A stretch of DNA of 64,000 bases from Craterostigma plantagineum (GCA_027422505.1 JAPQWV010000727.1:186001-250000), one strand, 5' to 3'. Positions 1 through 13,190 are shown, counted from the first letter of the stretch. Notes: a model not told the origin generated them from the sequence alone. Translations and numbers: made by a program.

Positions 1-2497
1 CATGCATGGGACACTGTCAATACTGTAAATATCTGTAGGTGCCTGTATAGGACTCTGTCATAACTGTCATCCCACTGATTTGGAGGGAAGTATGCCATAG
101 CATCCGTATCGTACCATCCGTAGTCGTAGCAGTCATAACGGTTTCTCCTTTCGTTTATATGTATGCAATGCTATATAAAATACTTTATATAATACATAAA
201 TCATATAAAAGCACTTTATGGTCACGTAATTCACATCGATCCGTAAATAACATATAAAGCACATATTAGTCAATTAATTCACATAAAGCATATAAGCACA
301 TAAGGCACATAAGGTACATGTTGCAAATCTTACTCACAAGTTTCGCCTATTTCCTCCGCTCGCTTAAGTGACCTTGTCCTTCCCTTATCGGACTCCTGAC
401 CTATACAATTATTTTATCCGTAAATACAAAATTCCTATAATGGTATGCGTGCGTGTATGCATGCATGCTTTATTATGCATGATTGTTCCTTATCCGTAGC
501 CTTTACCAGAAACCCTAAATTATTTTATATCAAAACCCTAATATTTTATGTGATATTGGAATTCCTTATATCTGTATCATAATTCTTTTTATTTCAACTA
601 ATTAACTAACAAATATTCTTATCTTATTTTATCTTGGACCATGTTTGATTCTATGATAGGATCTCGAAGTGTGACATAAAGGGTTTCGAGATATACCATA
701 GAGGATTTCAAAACATATGTCGACATTTCTTAACTAAATGTCGAAACCTATGTCGAAGGTGATATCGAGATTCTTAAGTTTCAATTGGACATTATATCTC
801 GACATCTTCTATTTACTTAAATTTTAAAATCTCGAATCATAGCTGATATCACAGCTCGATATTTGCTTAGCTCGAAATTTATACTCACGGTAATATTAAT
901 ATTATATATGTCGAGAATTTTAAAGTGCATTTATGAAAGATTTCGAAATGTATCATAAGACATATCTCGACATTCTCTAACAAATATCGATCCATCTCGA
1001 CATTCTATCTAACAAATATCAATTCATCTCGACATTTATCTGACAAATACCAATTCATCTCGACATTCTCTTAGTTTGTTTCAAAATTTATGTCGAGGAC
1101 TTAATTAGTAAGTGCTCATATCGAAACTTATTTACCCTCGAGAACTTTATGGTATTAAGTCTAAACTATCCAAAACATTCATATAATCAGACACTTAGAT
1201 ATCGAAGTTCCTACTTTGCTAATAATTTCTACAAAAGATTCGAACTTTTCCAGACTCTAACGTGCGTCTTAATATCAAAATAAAATAATCATTCAGCTAA
1301 GCATGTATTAAATCGTTTCAACAATCTACGAAAACCCTAATAAATCTTTATACCATTGCTGAAAGTCTCTTCTCCTTACATATCCACCTAGAAAGGTTTG
1401 AATAGCTTTGAAACACAATACGTTCTAATAATGAAGACCTTTGTAATAATTACTAACATATACTTTTCATAATTTTTAAGTCTAACATGCGTATATACTA
1501 TATAACATCAATTAAATTCTTTACCTTAAAAAGATTTACCTAGCTTGAATCAAATTTGCTCTTTGCCGAAGTTCTTCCTTTCGTTATGTTTTCTTCTTAG
1601 CTTCGTAAGTTCTTAATGATATGAATCTCGTTTTCCTCTCCCTTATCATATGTTAAAATTTTTGTTTATTTATATAACTAGATATTTTCTTCATTCTCTT
1701 TCGTTCTTATCTAATGGTTGAGTGTAACAATAGTTAAATGACATCAACACTTTACTAATGCTTATCATAGACCTATCTAATACAAATGACATTATTATCA
1801 AAGTTGTTTTTCCCTATTGACTAAGTTTTCTATCGAAAACTTTAAACCCATCTCAATAGTATTTATCCTATCCTTCGTAACAATCTTATTATTATTCTTT
1901 TCATTTTCCATTTTCCCAACTCAACAATAACTTATTTTGAAACCCTTTCTCAGATTTCGAAACCTTTATTCAAACAATTTGAGACTACCTAAGGGTTTTC
2001 ATTAGGGTCTCGAGTTCTCCTTCTTATCTTTCAAATTGCATCTCTTAACCTATATTAACCAATACTTTAATATTATTAAAGTATTTTTCTTCATTAAATA
2101 ATTTCAAAATCCCTTTCGAAATCCTATCCTTGACTCTTTCGAAATTCTCCAAGTTTTGATTCCTAAATTTCGAAATTCGTACTTTAACATTATTTAAATA
2201 TTTTCCTCCACTTCAAAGAACCTCCAGAATATCTTCAAATTTCCTAATTTATTTAATTGCTTTAATTAGTACACATATAAAGTTCCCCAAATCCTGAGAA
2301 AACTCTAGAAATTTTATAATTAGAAAATTCTAACTTCTATAACATTCATTTCCTTACCACTATATTTCTTTAAGAACCTAGGACTATAATACTTAAATTC
2401 CTTATCCTACATATACTTCTTGTTTAAAATGACTTATATGAATGCATGAATTTATGTAAATGCATGAAATTATGATATGAGGTTTCGGTTCCTGACA
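1..2497 (-). repeat. LTR 1 of chromovirus array (3' LTR of copy A, partial)
   Basis: It aligns base for base with 7668-10191. Read on the minus strand the LTR begins TGTCAGGAACC at 2497, directly after the polypurine tract. Its outer end is beyond the window. It differs from LTR 2 and LTR 3 at shared diagnostic places: it lacks a 13-bp insertion near 638-650 and keeps a longer segment near 800. The U3 part (about 660-1210) is dense in TCGA-centred motifs. Confidence 0.92.
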
Positions 2498-2515
2498 ATT
2501 CTCCCCCCTTTAAAA
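2498..2515 (-). other. polypurine tract of copy A
   Basis: On the minus strand a run of A followed by GGGGGGAGAAT immediately precedes the LTR start TGTCAGG. This is the expected position and composition of a plus-strand primer. Confidence 0.85.
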
Positions 2516-2520
2516 AAATT

Positions 2521-4383
2521 TCAACCTCGAAATTTCGTACCTGTTTCGGCTAATAACCATGGGTACTGGGTCTTCATATGTTCTAAGGTTTCCCACGTAG
2601 CTTCACGAGCCGAATGATTTTTCCACCGTACTTTTACCATTGGAATCGTTTTGTCTCGTAACTGCTTGTCAGCATATTCCAGGACTTCTGCCGGTTCTTC
2701 TACGTAACTAAGGTCCTCAGAAATATTTATCGGTTCGTCACGTAGAACATGTGTAGGATCTGATCTATATCGCCGTAACATACTAACGTGGAACACATTG
2801 TGTATCTGTGAAAGTTCGGGTGGCAGTGCTAATCGATATGCTAATGGCCCAATCCTTTCAAGTACTTCATAAGGCCCAATGTAACGTGGACTTAATTTTC
2901 CTTTCTTTCCAAATCGCAATACACCTTTCCAAGGTGATACTCGCAAAAATACCTTCTCCCCAACTTCATATTCCATTTCTCGTCGATGTTGGTCTACGTA
3001 ACTCTTTTGTCTATCTTGGGCCGCTTTAAGTCGACTCTTTACTACTTTAATATTTTCCATTGTATCCTGAATTAAATCTGGCCCTTCTAATACTTGTTCT
3101 CCTTCCATATCCCAACAAATTGGGTTTCGACATTTCCGGCCATATAGAGCTTCGTACGGTGCCATTCCGATACTCGAATGATACTGATTATTATAAGAAA
3201 ATTCCATTAGCGCTATATAATCGTCCCATGAGCCTTTGAACTCAATTACGCATGCTCGAAGCATATCTTCCAATGTCTGTATCGTTCTTTCTGACTGACC
3301 ATCGGTCTGTGGATGAAACGCCGTACTAAAATGTAATTTAGTTCCGAGCGCTTCCTGTAAACTGCCCCAAAATCTAGAAGCAAATCGGGGATCACGATCA
3401 GACAAGATAGAAATAGGTACCCCGTGTAACCGAACTATTTCGTTGACGTATCTTTTTGCTAAATATTCTAACGTAGAACCCCATCTAAATGGTAGAAAAT
3501 GGGCTGATTTCGTGAGCCTGTCGACAATTACCCACATGGCATCATTTTTCTTAGCCGTTGGAGGAAGTCCATAAAGAAAATCCATCGTTATTCGTTCCCA
3601 TTTCCAAACAGGTATGGGTAAAGGATGTAATTTACCCACTGGCGCTTGGTGTTCAGCTTTAATTTGCTGACACGTTAAACATTTCAGCACATATTCAGCC
3701 ACATCCTTGTTCATCCTTGGCCACCAATAGTGAGATTTAAGGGTCCGATACATCTTCGTACTGCCTGGATGCATATCATAAGGAGCGGTATGTGCCTCTT
3801 CCATTATCTCTTGTCGAAGATTATCGATATCAGGAACACATATACGGCCACTTATTTTCAAAGTCCCATTCTCGTCTATCACAAAAGACTTCCATATCCC
3901 TTGTTTCACTTTATCAGTAATCTTAGCTAGCTTTTCGTCTTTAAACTGTACTTGTCTAATTCGATCTAACATGACAGGTCGAACTACCATTGAGGCACAG
4001 ATAGCACCGGTATCATCTACTTTCAGTTCTGTATTCGTCTTTCTGAGGTCAATTAGACTTGATAAAGAACATGCCGATAAATAAGAGATAGTACCATACG
4101 ATTTCCGACTTAAGGCATCAGCCACGACGTTGGCCTTTCCAGGGTGATACTCTATGGTACAGTCGTAATCCTTTAATAGCTCGATCCACCGACTCTGTCT
4201 CATATTTAGTTCTTTCTGGCTCAACAGGTATTTGAGGCTCTTGTGATCAGTAAATATCTGAAATGTTGCTCCGTATAAATAGTGTCGCCATATTTTTAGT
4301 GCGAACACCACGGCCGCTAGCTCTAAATCATGAGTTGGGTAGGATATTTCGTATGGTTTCAGCTGTCGAGACGCATACGCCAC
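2521..4383 (-). pseudogene. pol: pol C-terminal part: RNase H, integrase, chromodomain (copy A)
   Basis: An open stretch of 620 codons. RNase H motifs come first ([30 protein letters not shown]). The integrase follows with an H-H-C-C zinc region ([12 protein letters not shown] and [10 protein letters not shown]) and the DDE triad in ITMDF, SDRDPRF and [10 protein letters not shown]. It ends in a chromodomain-like segment ([16 protein letters not shown]). It is in the same reading frame as the reverse transcriptase upstream and is separated from it only by a TAA at 4387-4389, so no native start exists here. The domains are intact. The loss is the nonsense codon plus the upstream frame breaks. 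Confidence 0.9.
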
Positions 4384-4386
4384 TAC

Positions 4387-5499
4387 TTATCCGTTTTGCA
4401 TTAATACACATCCTAATCCTTGATAGGACGCGTCACTATAGATTACAAAACCATCTGTTCCTGATGGAATAGTTAGTACAGGGGCTGTCGTTAGTCGTTC
4501 CTTTAATTCTTCAAAACTCATTTGGCATTCATCAGTCCACTTAAATACAACTCCTTTGCGTAATAACTTCGTCATTGGGGCTGCTATTAGTGAGAAATTC
4601 TCTACGAATCGCCGATAATATCCGGCCAATCCCAGAAAACTACGAACTTCTGCTACATTTTTAGGACTCTCCCACTTGATCACAGCTTCAATTTTACTGG
4701 GATCGACTTGGATACCTTTACCAGAGACTACGTGCCCCAGAAATACTACTTGATCTAACCAGAACTCAAATTTTGAAAGTTTTGCATACAATTTCTTCTC
4801 CCGTAGGGTTTGGAGTACAATTTTCAAATGTTGTTCGTGCTCCTCTTTTGACTTGGAGTATATTAGAATATCGTCAATAAAGACGATCACGAACTGGTCT
4901 AAATAGGGTCGAAAAACGTCATTCATTAATGCCATAAAGACTGCAGGGGCATTCGTCAATCCAAAGGGCATAACTAGAAATTCATAATGTCCATATCTAG
5001 TTCTAAAAGCAGTCTTTGGAATATCATTATCCGCAGTCTTCAATTGGTGATATCCTGATCTCAGATCGATTTTCGAAAAGACCCTAGCACCTTGCAACTG
5101 ATCAAATAGATCATCAATCCGAGGCAACGGGTATTTATTTTTCACCGTTACCTTATTTAACTGTCTATAATCAATACACAATCTAAGTGTTCCATCCTTC
5201 TTTTTAACGAAAAGAACAGGCGCTCCCCAAGGCGATACACTTGGTCGTATATAACCTTTATCGAGTAATTCCTTCAACTGTACCTTCAGCTCATTCAATT
5301 CTATTGGAGCCATCCGATATGGTGGAATAGAAATTGGCGTTGTGCCTGGTTGAAGTTCAATAGTGAATTTCCTATCCCGATCGGGAGGTAATCCTGGTAA
5401 CTCTTCGGGAAAGACATCAGAATATTCACCAACTACCGGAATATCTCCTATTTTCAATCCACTTAACTGCGCATCTAATAGGCTATATACCCTTCGCAT
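4387..5499 (-). pseudogene. pol: pol reverse transcriptase and RNase H start (copy A)
   Basis: 370 codons of gypsy reverse transcriptase. Visible motifs are [33 protein letters not shown], the catalytic FIDD in [14 protein letters not shown], and [11 protein letters not shown], followed by the first RNase H aspartate in [13 protein letters not shown]. It ends at TAA directly after VLMQNG, where related elements continue with a lysine and AYASRQLK, so a lysine codon has probably become a stop. The 5' end overlaps the gag-protease frame by 25 bases in another frame, which marks a frameshift at the protease/RT linker. Confidence 0.9.
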
Positions 5500-6440
5500 C
5501 CTTTACTAATCATCTTAGAAGCTTCTAAACTCGATATCTGATATGCCGTTCGTATGCTCTTTTCTCCCTTAAGTATTATATGGGTTTGATCCATAGGGGT
5601 CAATTCAATTTCCTTTTTGAAACAATCAAGTTTCGCCCGGTATCTTGACAACCAGTCCATGCCTAATATTACGTCGAAATCCATTAAAGGAATAATGAAC
5701 AGGGTTGTCCGCATTTCTATCCCGTTACTAACAACTTTGCATTCTGGGTATACGGTGTTTACTATAACTATTTCTCCTGTTGGAAGTCGAACGTATAACT
5801 CATCCTCTAGGGGTTCGGGTTTATCAGGTAATAATGATGCAAATGTTCGTGACATGAATGAATGAGTGGCGCCTGGATCGAATAAAACATATGCATCAAT
5901 ATCACAGATAGATAATTTACCCGTAATCACGTGTGATCCTTCTTTGGCTTCCTCACGAGTCATGGTGAAAATCCTTGCTTGTGCTGGCGGTCTATAGGCT
6001 TGGCCTCCTGAGCTTCCTCTTCCAAAACTTGTGTTAAACGGTCCTCGGTCCCTTCCTCTTCCACGATTTGTGGAGGGTCCGCTTACCCTTGATTGATCTA
6101 CTGTAGGTTCTGTTCGCAATGTTGGGCAATTCCTAGCTATATGTCCCGATTGCCCACACGTAAAACATTTGCCTGTGAGCCATCTACATACGCCCTTGTG
6201 GTTCTTCCCACAGTGTTCACATGTTGGTATTTGTTGTGAAGTCTCTATACCCCGTCCTGTAGTTTTTGGCCCGCCTATACTGCCCTTTGTAGAGCCACTT
6301 TGAACACTCATTGGTCTAGGCGAACTATATGCCTTTTTCATTTTTCCACTAGACGACTCTTCGCCTAATCTTCGTTTACTACTTTGAAAATTCCGAGACT
6401 CAGTTTCTAATCTTTCGGCGCGAATAGCTGCCGCCCCCAT
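5475..6440 (-). pseudogene. gag-pro: gag C-terminus, CCHC zinc knuckle and aspartic protease (copy A)
   Basis: A 321-codon frame. A cysteine/histidine region (CEHCGKNHKGVC, then CFTCGQSGHIARNC) is the CCHC nucleic-acid-binding knuckle. Downstream, VLFDPGATHSFMS holds the protease catalytic aspartate (DPGA in place of the commoner DSGA or DTGA), and VILGMDWLSRY is the conserved protease C-terminal motif. It ends at KGCEGYIAY, and the next codons continue in another frame as SLLDAQLSG. The same break is present in copy B. Confidence 0.9.
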
Positions 6441-7083
6441 ATGACTCCATATCTGATGGGGTGATGCGATTCCTAATCATATAGCGGAGTCCTGCTTCAA
6501 ATCTTCGACACTTATTTCTTTCGGTAGCAACCATGTGCGGTGCATAACGGGATAACTGATTAAACAGCACCTCATACTCGCCTATGGACCTGTTACCTTG
6601 CTTCAATTCTAGAAATTCCTTCTCTTTCTGATCCTTGTAAACTTCAGGCATGTACGTATCATTAAATTCCCTTAGAAAATCTTCCCAGGTCAGTATCGGA
6701 GGTTGGGTCATACTATCAGGGACTGTTTCCCACCATTCATATGCATGCCCTTGAAGGAGTGAGACTGCATAATCGAATCTCTCTTCCGGTGTACATTGCA
6801 TCATGTTGAACACCGTTTCTGTTCTTTTCAACCACGTTTCTGCCTCAGCAGGATCTGTCGTACCCATGAAGTCCACAGCACCCATCTTTCTTAATTTATC
6901 GTATCGTCGTTCTCGGGGAGTTGTCAGGGGGTGTTCGGATTCATACTGTCTAAGGGTATGCGATGAATGGGATTCAGGTACGGCCGTTCTTCCTCCTCCC
7001 TCTATAGTAGGTTCATCCCGTTCTACAGGTATCGGATCACCTATTGCCCTTTGCCTATATATGCAAGAAAAGTTTAACGGCAA
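6400..7083 (-). pseudogene. gag: gag capsid region (copy A)
   Basis: 227 codons beginning MPLNFSC, about 60 bases inside the primer-binding site. The retrotransposon gag core is recognisable (AETWLKRTETVFNMMQCTPEERFDYAVSLL, AYEWWE, FNDTYMP, EFLELKQGN). The frame is lost at ESYGGGS. Copy B reads ESYWKLMAAAIR there, and the difference is a net 8-base deletion in copy A near 6433-6440 that separates capsid from zinc knuckle. Confidence 0.88.
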
Positions 7084-7132
7084 TTCATAACATGCACATA
7101 CTATGCAAATGTCTACAGAACCTAAAGCCTAG

Positions 7133-7144
7133 GCTCTGATACCA
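7133..7144 (-). other. primer-binding site (initiator Met-tRNA type), copy A
   Basis: Minus-strand TGGTATCAGAGC, the complement of a plant methionine tRNA 3' end, lies six bases inside the LTR edge at 7151. This is the usual primer of plant chromoviruses and many copia elements. Confidence 0.9.
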
Positions 7145-7150
7145 CTACAA

Positions 7151-10100
7151 TGTAGCGCCCCGTTTCCTATTATCTTTTTACGCAGCTATAAAATATTCGT
7201 ATAAAATTTTTCGCGATTTTCATAATCATTTCCTTTTACAAAAACGGGTGCGTACATCTGGTCTAGTTCCTTTCACAATAATGTACATATATGTACCTAT
7301 CATATGAGTCACAAAATGCGATAGTCTAAATCCGTTCTATTCTATATGCTAACGATGAACCAGAGGGGAGCAGGAGGAGAACGTAGTTGGCCAACCTTGA
7401 ATCCATGCTTTATGATATGCTTTCTACGCAGCCTGGTAATTATCTACAACAACTGTGCAGACACCGATTCAGAGTATGATCGCAACATGTTAACTAAAAA
7501 CATACGAGTAATAAAGTAAGCAGTAACCATTTTCAATCATGAAATCATCGTTCATATAATCGTCATTCATACGATCCGTAGATCACAGGCCATTCTATAT
7601 GTCCGTTTATTTTGATACTCCCGTTATAGACTAGCTAGACTCGTATTCTGTAAGCCCAGTCGGCGCCCATGCATGGGACTCTGTCAATACTGTAAATATC
7701 TGTATGTGCCTGTAAAGGACTCTGTCATCCCCCGATTTGAAGGGAAGTAACTGTCATCCCCCTGATTTGGCGGGAAGTATGCCGTAGCATCCGTATCGTA
7801 CCGTCCGTAGTCGTAGCAGTCATAACGGTTTCTCCTTTCGTTTATATGTATGCAATGCTATATAAAATACTTTATATAATACATAAATCATATAAAAGCA
7901 CTTTATGGTCACGTAATTCACATCGATCCGTAAATAACATATAAAGCACATATTAGTCAATTAATTCACATAAAGCATATAAGCACATAAGGCACATAAG
8001 GTACATGTTGCAAATCATACTCACAAGTATCGCCTATTTCCTCCGCTCGCTTAAGTGACCTTGTCCTTTCCCTTATCGGACTCATGACCTATACAATTAT
8101 TTTATCCGTAAATACAAAATTCCTATAATGGTATGCGTGCGTGATATGCATGCATGCTTTATTATGCATGATTGTTCCTTATCCGTAGCCTTTACCAGAA
8201 ACCCTAAATTATTTTATATCAAAACCCTAATATTTTATGTGATATTGGAATTCCTTATATCTGTATCATAATTCTTTTTATTTCAACTAATTAACTAACA
8301 AATATTCTTATCTTATTTTATCTTGGACCATGTTTGATTATTAATTTAATTTCTATGATAGGATCTCGAAGTGTGACATAAAGGGTTTCGAGATATACCA
8401 TAGAGGATTTCAAAACATATGTCGACAATTCTTAACTAAATGTCGAAACCTATGTCGAAGGTGATATCGAGATTCTTAAGTTTCAATTGGACATTATATC
8501 TCCACTATTTACTTAAATTTTAAAATCTCGAATCATAGCTGATATCACAGCTCGATATTTGCTTAGCTCGAAATTTATACTCACGGAAATATTAATATTA
8601 TATATGTCGAGAATTTTAAAGTTCATTTATGAAAGATTTCGAAATGTATCATAAGACATATCTCGACATTCTCTAACAAATATCGATCCATCTCGACATT
8701 CTATCTAACAAATATCAATTCATCTCGACATTTATCTGACAAATACCAATTCATCTCGACATTCTCTTAGTTTGTTTCAAAATTTATGTCGAGGACTTAA
8801 TTAGTAAGTGCTCATATCGAAACTTATTTACCCTCGAGAACTTTATGGTATTAAGTCTAAACTATCCAAAACATTCATATAATCAAACACTTAGATATCG
8901 AAGTTCCTACTTTGCTAATAATTTCTACAAAAGATTCGAACTTTTCCAGACTCTAACGTGCGTCTTAATATCAAAAAAAAATAATCATTCAGCTAAGCAT
9001 GTATTAAATCGTTTCAACAATCTAGGAAAACCCTAATAAATCTTTATACCATTGCTGAAAGTCTCTTATCCTTACATATCCACCTAGAAAGGTTTGAATA
9101 GCTTTGAAACACAATACGTTCTAATAATGAAGACCTTTGTAATAATTACTAACATATACTTATCATAATTTTTAAGTCTAACATGCGTATATACTATATA
9201 ACATCAATTAAATTCTTTTACCTTAAAAAGATTTACCTAGCTTGAATCAAATTTGCTCTTTGCCGAAGTTCTTCCTTTCGTTATGTTTTCTTCTTAGCTT
9301 CGTAAGTTCTTAATGATATGAATCTCGTTTTCCTCTCCCTTATCATATGTTAAAATTTTTGTTTATATAACTAGATATTTTCTTCATTCTCTTTCGTTCT
9401 TATCTAATGGTTGAGTGTAACAATAGTTAAATGACATCAACACTTTACTAATGCTTATCATAGACCTATCTAATACAAATGACATTATTATCAAAGTTGT
9501 TTTTCCCTATTGACTAAGTTTTCTATCGAAAACTTTAAACCCATCTCAATAGTATTTATCCTATCCTTCGTAACAATCTTATTATTATTCTTTTCATTTT
9601 CCATTTTCCCTACTCAACAATAACTTATTTCGAAACCCTTTCTCAGATTTCGAAACCTTTATTCAAACAATTTCGAGACTACCTAAGGGTTTTCATTAGG
9701 GTCTCGAGTTCTCCTTCTTATCTTTCAAATTGCATCTCTTAACTTATATTAACCAATACTTTAATATTATTAAAGTATGTTTCTTCATTAAATAATTTCA
9801 AAATCCCTTTCGAAATCCTATCCTTGACTCTTTCGAAATTCTCCAAGTTTTGATTCCTAAATTTCGAAATTCGTACTTTAACATTATTTAAATATTTTCC
9901 TCCACTTCAAAGAACCTCCAGAATATCTTCAAATTTCCTAATTTATTTAATTGCTTTAATTAGTACACATATAAAGTTCCCCAAATCCTGAGAAAACTCT
10001 AGAAATTTTATAATTAGAAAATTCTAACTTCTATAACATTCATTTCCTTACCAATATATTTCTTTAAGAACCTAGGACTATAATACTTAAATTCCTTATC

Positions 10101-10191
10101 CTACATATACTTCTTGTTTAAAATGACTTATATGAACGCATGAATTTATGTAAATGCATGAAATTATGATATGAGGTTTCGGTTCCTGACA
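7151..10191 (-). repeat. LTR 2 (about 3.04 kb), shared between copies A and B
   Basis: Minus-strand LTR with ends TGTCAGG (at 10191) and GCTACA (at 7151). It is the 5' LTR of copy A and the 3' LTR of copy B, a hallmark of a tandem retroelement array. It carries a dense TCGA motif field at about 8350-8900 and a unique small deletion near 9363. Read on the minus strand, the transcribed R/U5 half lies at 7151-7900. Confidence 0.92.
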
Positions 10192-12073
10192 ATTCTCCCC
10201 CCTTTTAAAAAAATTTCGACCTCGAAATTTCGTACCTGTTTCGGCTAATAACCATGGGTACTGGGTCTTCATATGTTCTAAGGTTTCCCATGTAGCTTCA
10301 CGAGCCGAATGATTTTTCCACCGTACTTTTACCATTGGAATCGTTTTGTCTCGTAACTGCTTGTCAGCATATTCCAGGACTTCTGCCGGTTCTTCTACGT
10401 AATTAAGGTCCTCAGAAATATTTATCGGTTCGTCACGTAGAACATGTGTAGGATCTGATCTATATCGCCGTAACATACTAACGTGGAACACATTGTGTAT
10501 CTGTGAAAGTTCAGGTGGCAGTGCTAATCGATATGCTAATGGCCCAATCCTTTCAAGTACTTCATAAGGCCCAATGTAACGTGGACTTAATTTTCCTTTC
10601 TTTCCAAATCGCAATACACCTTTCCAAGGTGATACTCGCAAAAATACCTTCTCCCCAACTTCATATTCCATTTCTCGTCGATGTTGGTCTACGTAACTCT
10701 TTTGTCTATCTTGGCTTTAAGTCGACTCTTTACTACTTTAATATTTTTCATTGTATCCTGAATTAAATCTGGCCCTTCTAATACTTGTTCTCCTTCCATA
10801 TCCCAACAAATTGGGTTTCGACATTTCCGGCCACATAGAGCTTCGTACGGTGCCATTCCGATACTCGAATGATACTGATTATTATAAGAAAATTCCATTA
10901 GCGCTATATAATCGTCCCATGAGCCTTTGAACTCAATTACGCATGCTCGAAGCATATCTTCCAATGTCTGTATCGTTCTTTCTGACTGACCGTCGGTCTG
11001 TGGATGAAACGCCGTACTAAAATGTAATTTAATTCCGATCGCTTCCTGTAAACTGCCCCAAAATCTAGAAGTAAATCGGGGATCACGATCAGACAAGATA
11101 GAAATAGGTACCCCGTGTAACCGAACTATTTCGTTGACGTATCTTTTTGCTAATATTCTAACGTAGAACCCCATCTAAATGGTAGAAAATGGGCTGATTT
11201 CGTGAGCCTGTCGACAATTACCCACATGGCATCATTTTTCTTAGCCGTTGGAGGAAGTCCATAAAGAAAATCCATCGTTATTCGTTCCCATTTCCAAACA
11301 GGTATGGGTAAAGGATGTAATTTACCCACTGGCGCTTGGTGTTCAGCTTTAATTTGCTGACAAGTTAAACATTTCAGCACATATTCAGCCACATCCTTGT
11401 TCATCCTTGGCCACCAATAGTGAGATTTAAGGGTCCGATACATCTTCGTACTGCCTGGATGCATAGCATAAGGAGCGGTATGTGCCTCTTCCATTATCTC
11501 TTGTCGAAGATTATCGATATCAGGAACACATATACGGCCACTTATTTTCAAAGTCCCATTCTCGTCTATCACAAAAGACTTCCATATCCCTTGTTTCACT
11601 TTATCAGTAATCTTAGCTAGCTTTTCGTCTTTAAACTGTACTTGTCTAATTCGATCTAACATGACAGGTCGAACTACCATTGAGGCACAGATAGCACCGG
11701 TATCATCTACTTTCAGTTCTGTATTCATCTTTCTGAGGTCAATTAGACTTGATAAAGAACATGCCGATAAATAAGAGATAGTACCATACGATTTCCGACT
11801 TAAGGCATCAGCCACGACGTTGGCCTTTCCAGGGTGATACTCTATGGTACAGTCGTAATCCTTTAATAGCTCGATCCACCGACTCTGTCTCATATTTAGT
11901 TCTTTCTGGCTCAACAGGTATTTGAGGCTCTTGTGATCAGTAAATATCTGAAATGTTGCTCCGTATAAATAGTGTCGCCATATTTTTAGTGCGAACACCA
12001 CGGCCGCTAGCTCTAAATCATGAGTTGGGTAGGATATTTCGTATGGTTTCAGCTGTCGAGACGCATACGCCAC
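10096..12073 (-). pseudogene. pol: pol C-terminal part (RNase H, integrase, chromodomain), copy B, in three frames
   Basis: The same domain order as copy A, but split into 11150-12073 (RNase H and the first half of integrase), 10689-11174 (integrase core with SDRDPRF and [10 protein letters not shown]) and 10096-10671 (integrase end and chromodomain). The first break is a one-base loss near 11153 and the second a four-base loss near 10715. The natural stop after KFRG, which is TGA in copy A, is CGA here. The frame therefore reads through the polypurine tract into LTR U3 and ends at 10096. Confidence 0.9.
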
Positions 12074-12076
12074 TAC

Positions 12077-13190
12077 TTATCCGTTTTGCATTAATACACA
12101 TCCTAATCCTTGATAGGACGCGTCACTATAGATTACAAAACCATCTGTTCCTGATGGAATAGTTAGTACAGGGGCTGTCGTTAGTCGTTCCTTTAATTCT
12201 TCAAAACTCATTTGGCATTCATCAGTCCACTTAAATACAACTCCTTTGCGTAATAACTTCGTCATTGGGGCTGCTATTAGTGAGAAATTCTCTACGAATC
12301 GCCGATAATATCCGGCCAATCCCAGAAACCTACGAACTTCTGCTACATGTTTTAGGACTCTTCCACTTGATCACTGCTTCAATTTTACTGGGATCGACTT
12401 GGATACCTTTACCAGAGACTACGTGCCCCAGAAATACTACTTGATCTAACCAGAACTCGCATTTTGAAAGTTTTGCATACAATTTCTTCTCCCGTAGGGT
12501 TTGGAGTACAATTTTCAAATGTTGTTCGTGCTCCTCTTTTGACTTGGAGTATATTAGAATATCGTCAATAAAGACGATCACGAACTGGTCTAAATAGGGT
12601 CGAAAAACGTCATTCATTAATGCCATAAAGACTGCAGGGGCATTCGTCAATCCAAAGGGCATAACTAGAAATTCATAATGTCCATATCTAGTTCTAAAAG
12701 CAGTCTTTGGAATATCATTATCCGCAGTCTTCAATTGGTGATATCCTGATCTCAGATCGATTTTCGAAAAGACCCTAGCACCTTGCAACTGATCAAATAG
12801 ATCATCAATCCGAGGCAACGGATATTTATTTTTCACCGTTACCTTATTTAACTGTCTATAATCAATACACAATCTAAGTGTTCCATCCTTCTTTTTAACG
12901 AAAAGAACAGGCGCTCCCCAAGGCGATACACTTGGTCGTATATAACCTTTATCGAGTAATTCCTTCAACTGTACCTTCAGCTCATTCAATTCTATTGGAG
13001 CCATCCGAATTGGTGGAATAGAAATTGGCGTTGTGCCTGGTTGAAGTTCAATAGTGAATTCCCTATCCCGATCGGGAGGTAATCCTGGTAACTCTTCGGG
13101 AAAGACATCAGAATATTCACCAACTACCGGAATATCTTCTATTTTCAATCCACTTAACTGCGCATCTAATAGGCTATATACCCTTCGCAT
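12077..13190 (-). pseudogene. pol: reverse transcriptase region, copy B
   Basis: Two pieces, 12330-13190 and 12077-12319, equivalent to copy A's RT. The catalytic FIDD and MPFGLTNAP motifs are present in the first piece. A one-base insertion near 12350 (ACATGTTTTAGG against ACATTTTTAGG in copy A) throws the frame just before the LAGYYRRF segment. The TAA after VLMQNG is shared exactly with copy A. Confidence 0.9.

Larger units (their letters stand above)
1..10191 (-). mobile_element. Ty3/gypsy chromovirus (Tekay-like), copy A, left LTR cut by window edge
   Basis: A minus-strand LTR retrotransposon: 3' LTR at 1-2497 (cut by the window edge), internal region 2498-7150, 5' LTR 7151-10191. The internal region encodes, in order, gag, CCHC zinc knuckle, protease, reverse transcriptase, RNase H, integrase and a C-terminal chromodomain-like tail, which is the Ty3/gypsy order and indicates a Tekay-type chromovirus. 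A methionine-tRNA primer-binding site and a polypurine tract sit next to the LTRs. The coding region has two frame breaks and one in-frame stop, so it cannot make a full polyprotein. Its 5' LTR is also the 3' LTR of copy B. Confidence 0.93.

Noticed and set aside
7133..7144. Possible tRNA gene (matches the methionine tRNA 3' end), also at 21910
   Set aside because: Only the 12-base primer complement is present next to an LTR, and there is no cloverleaf.
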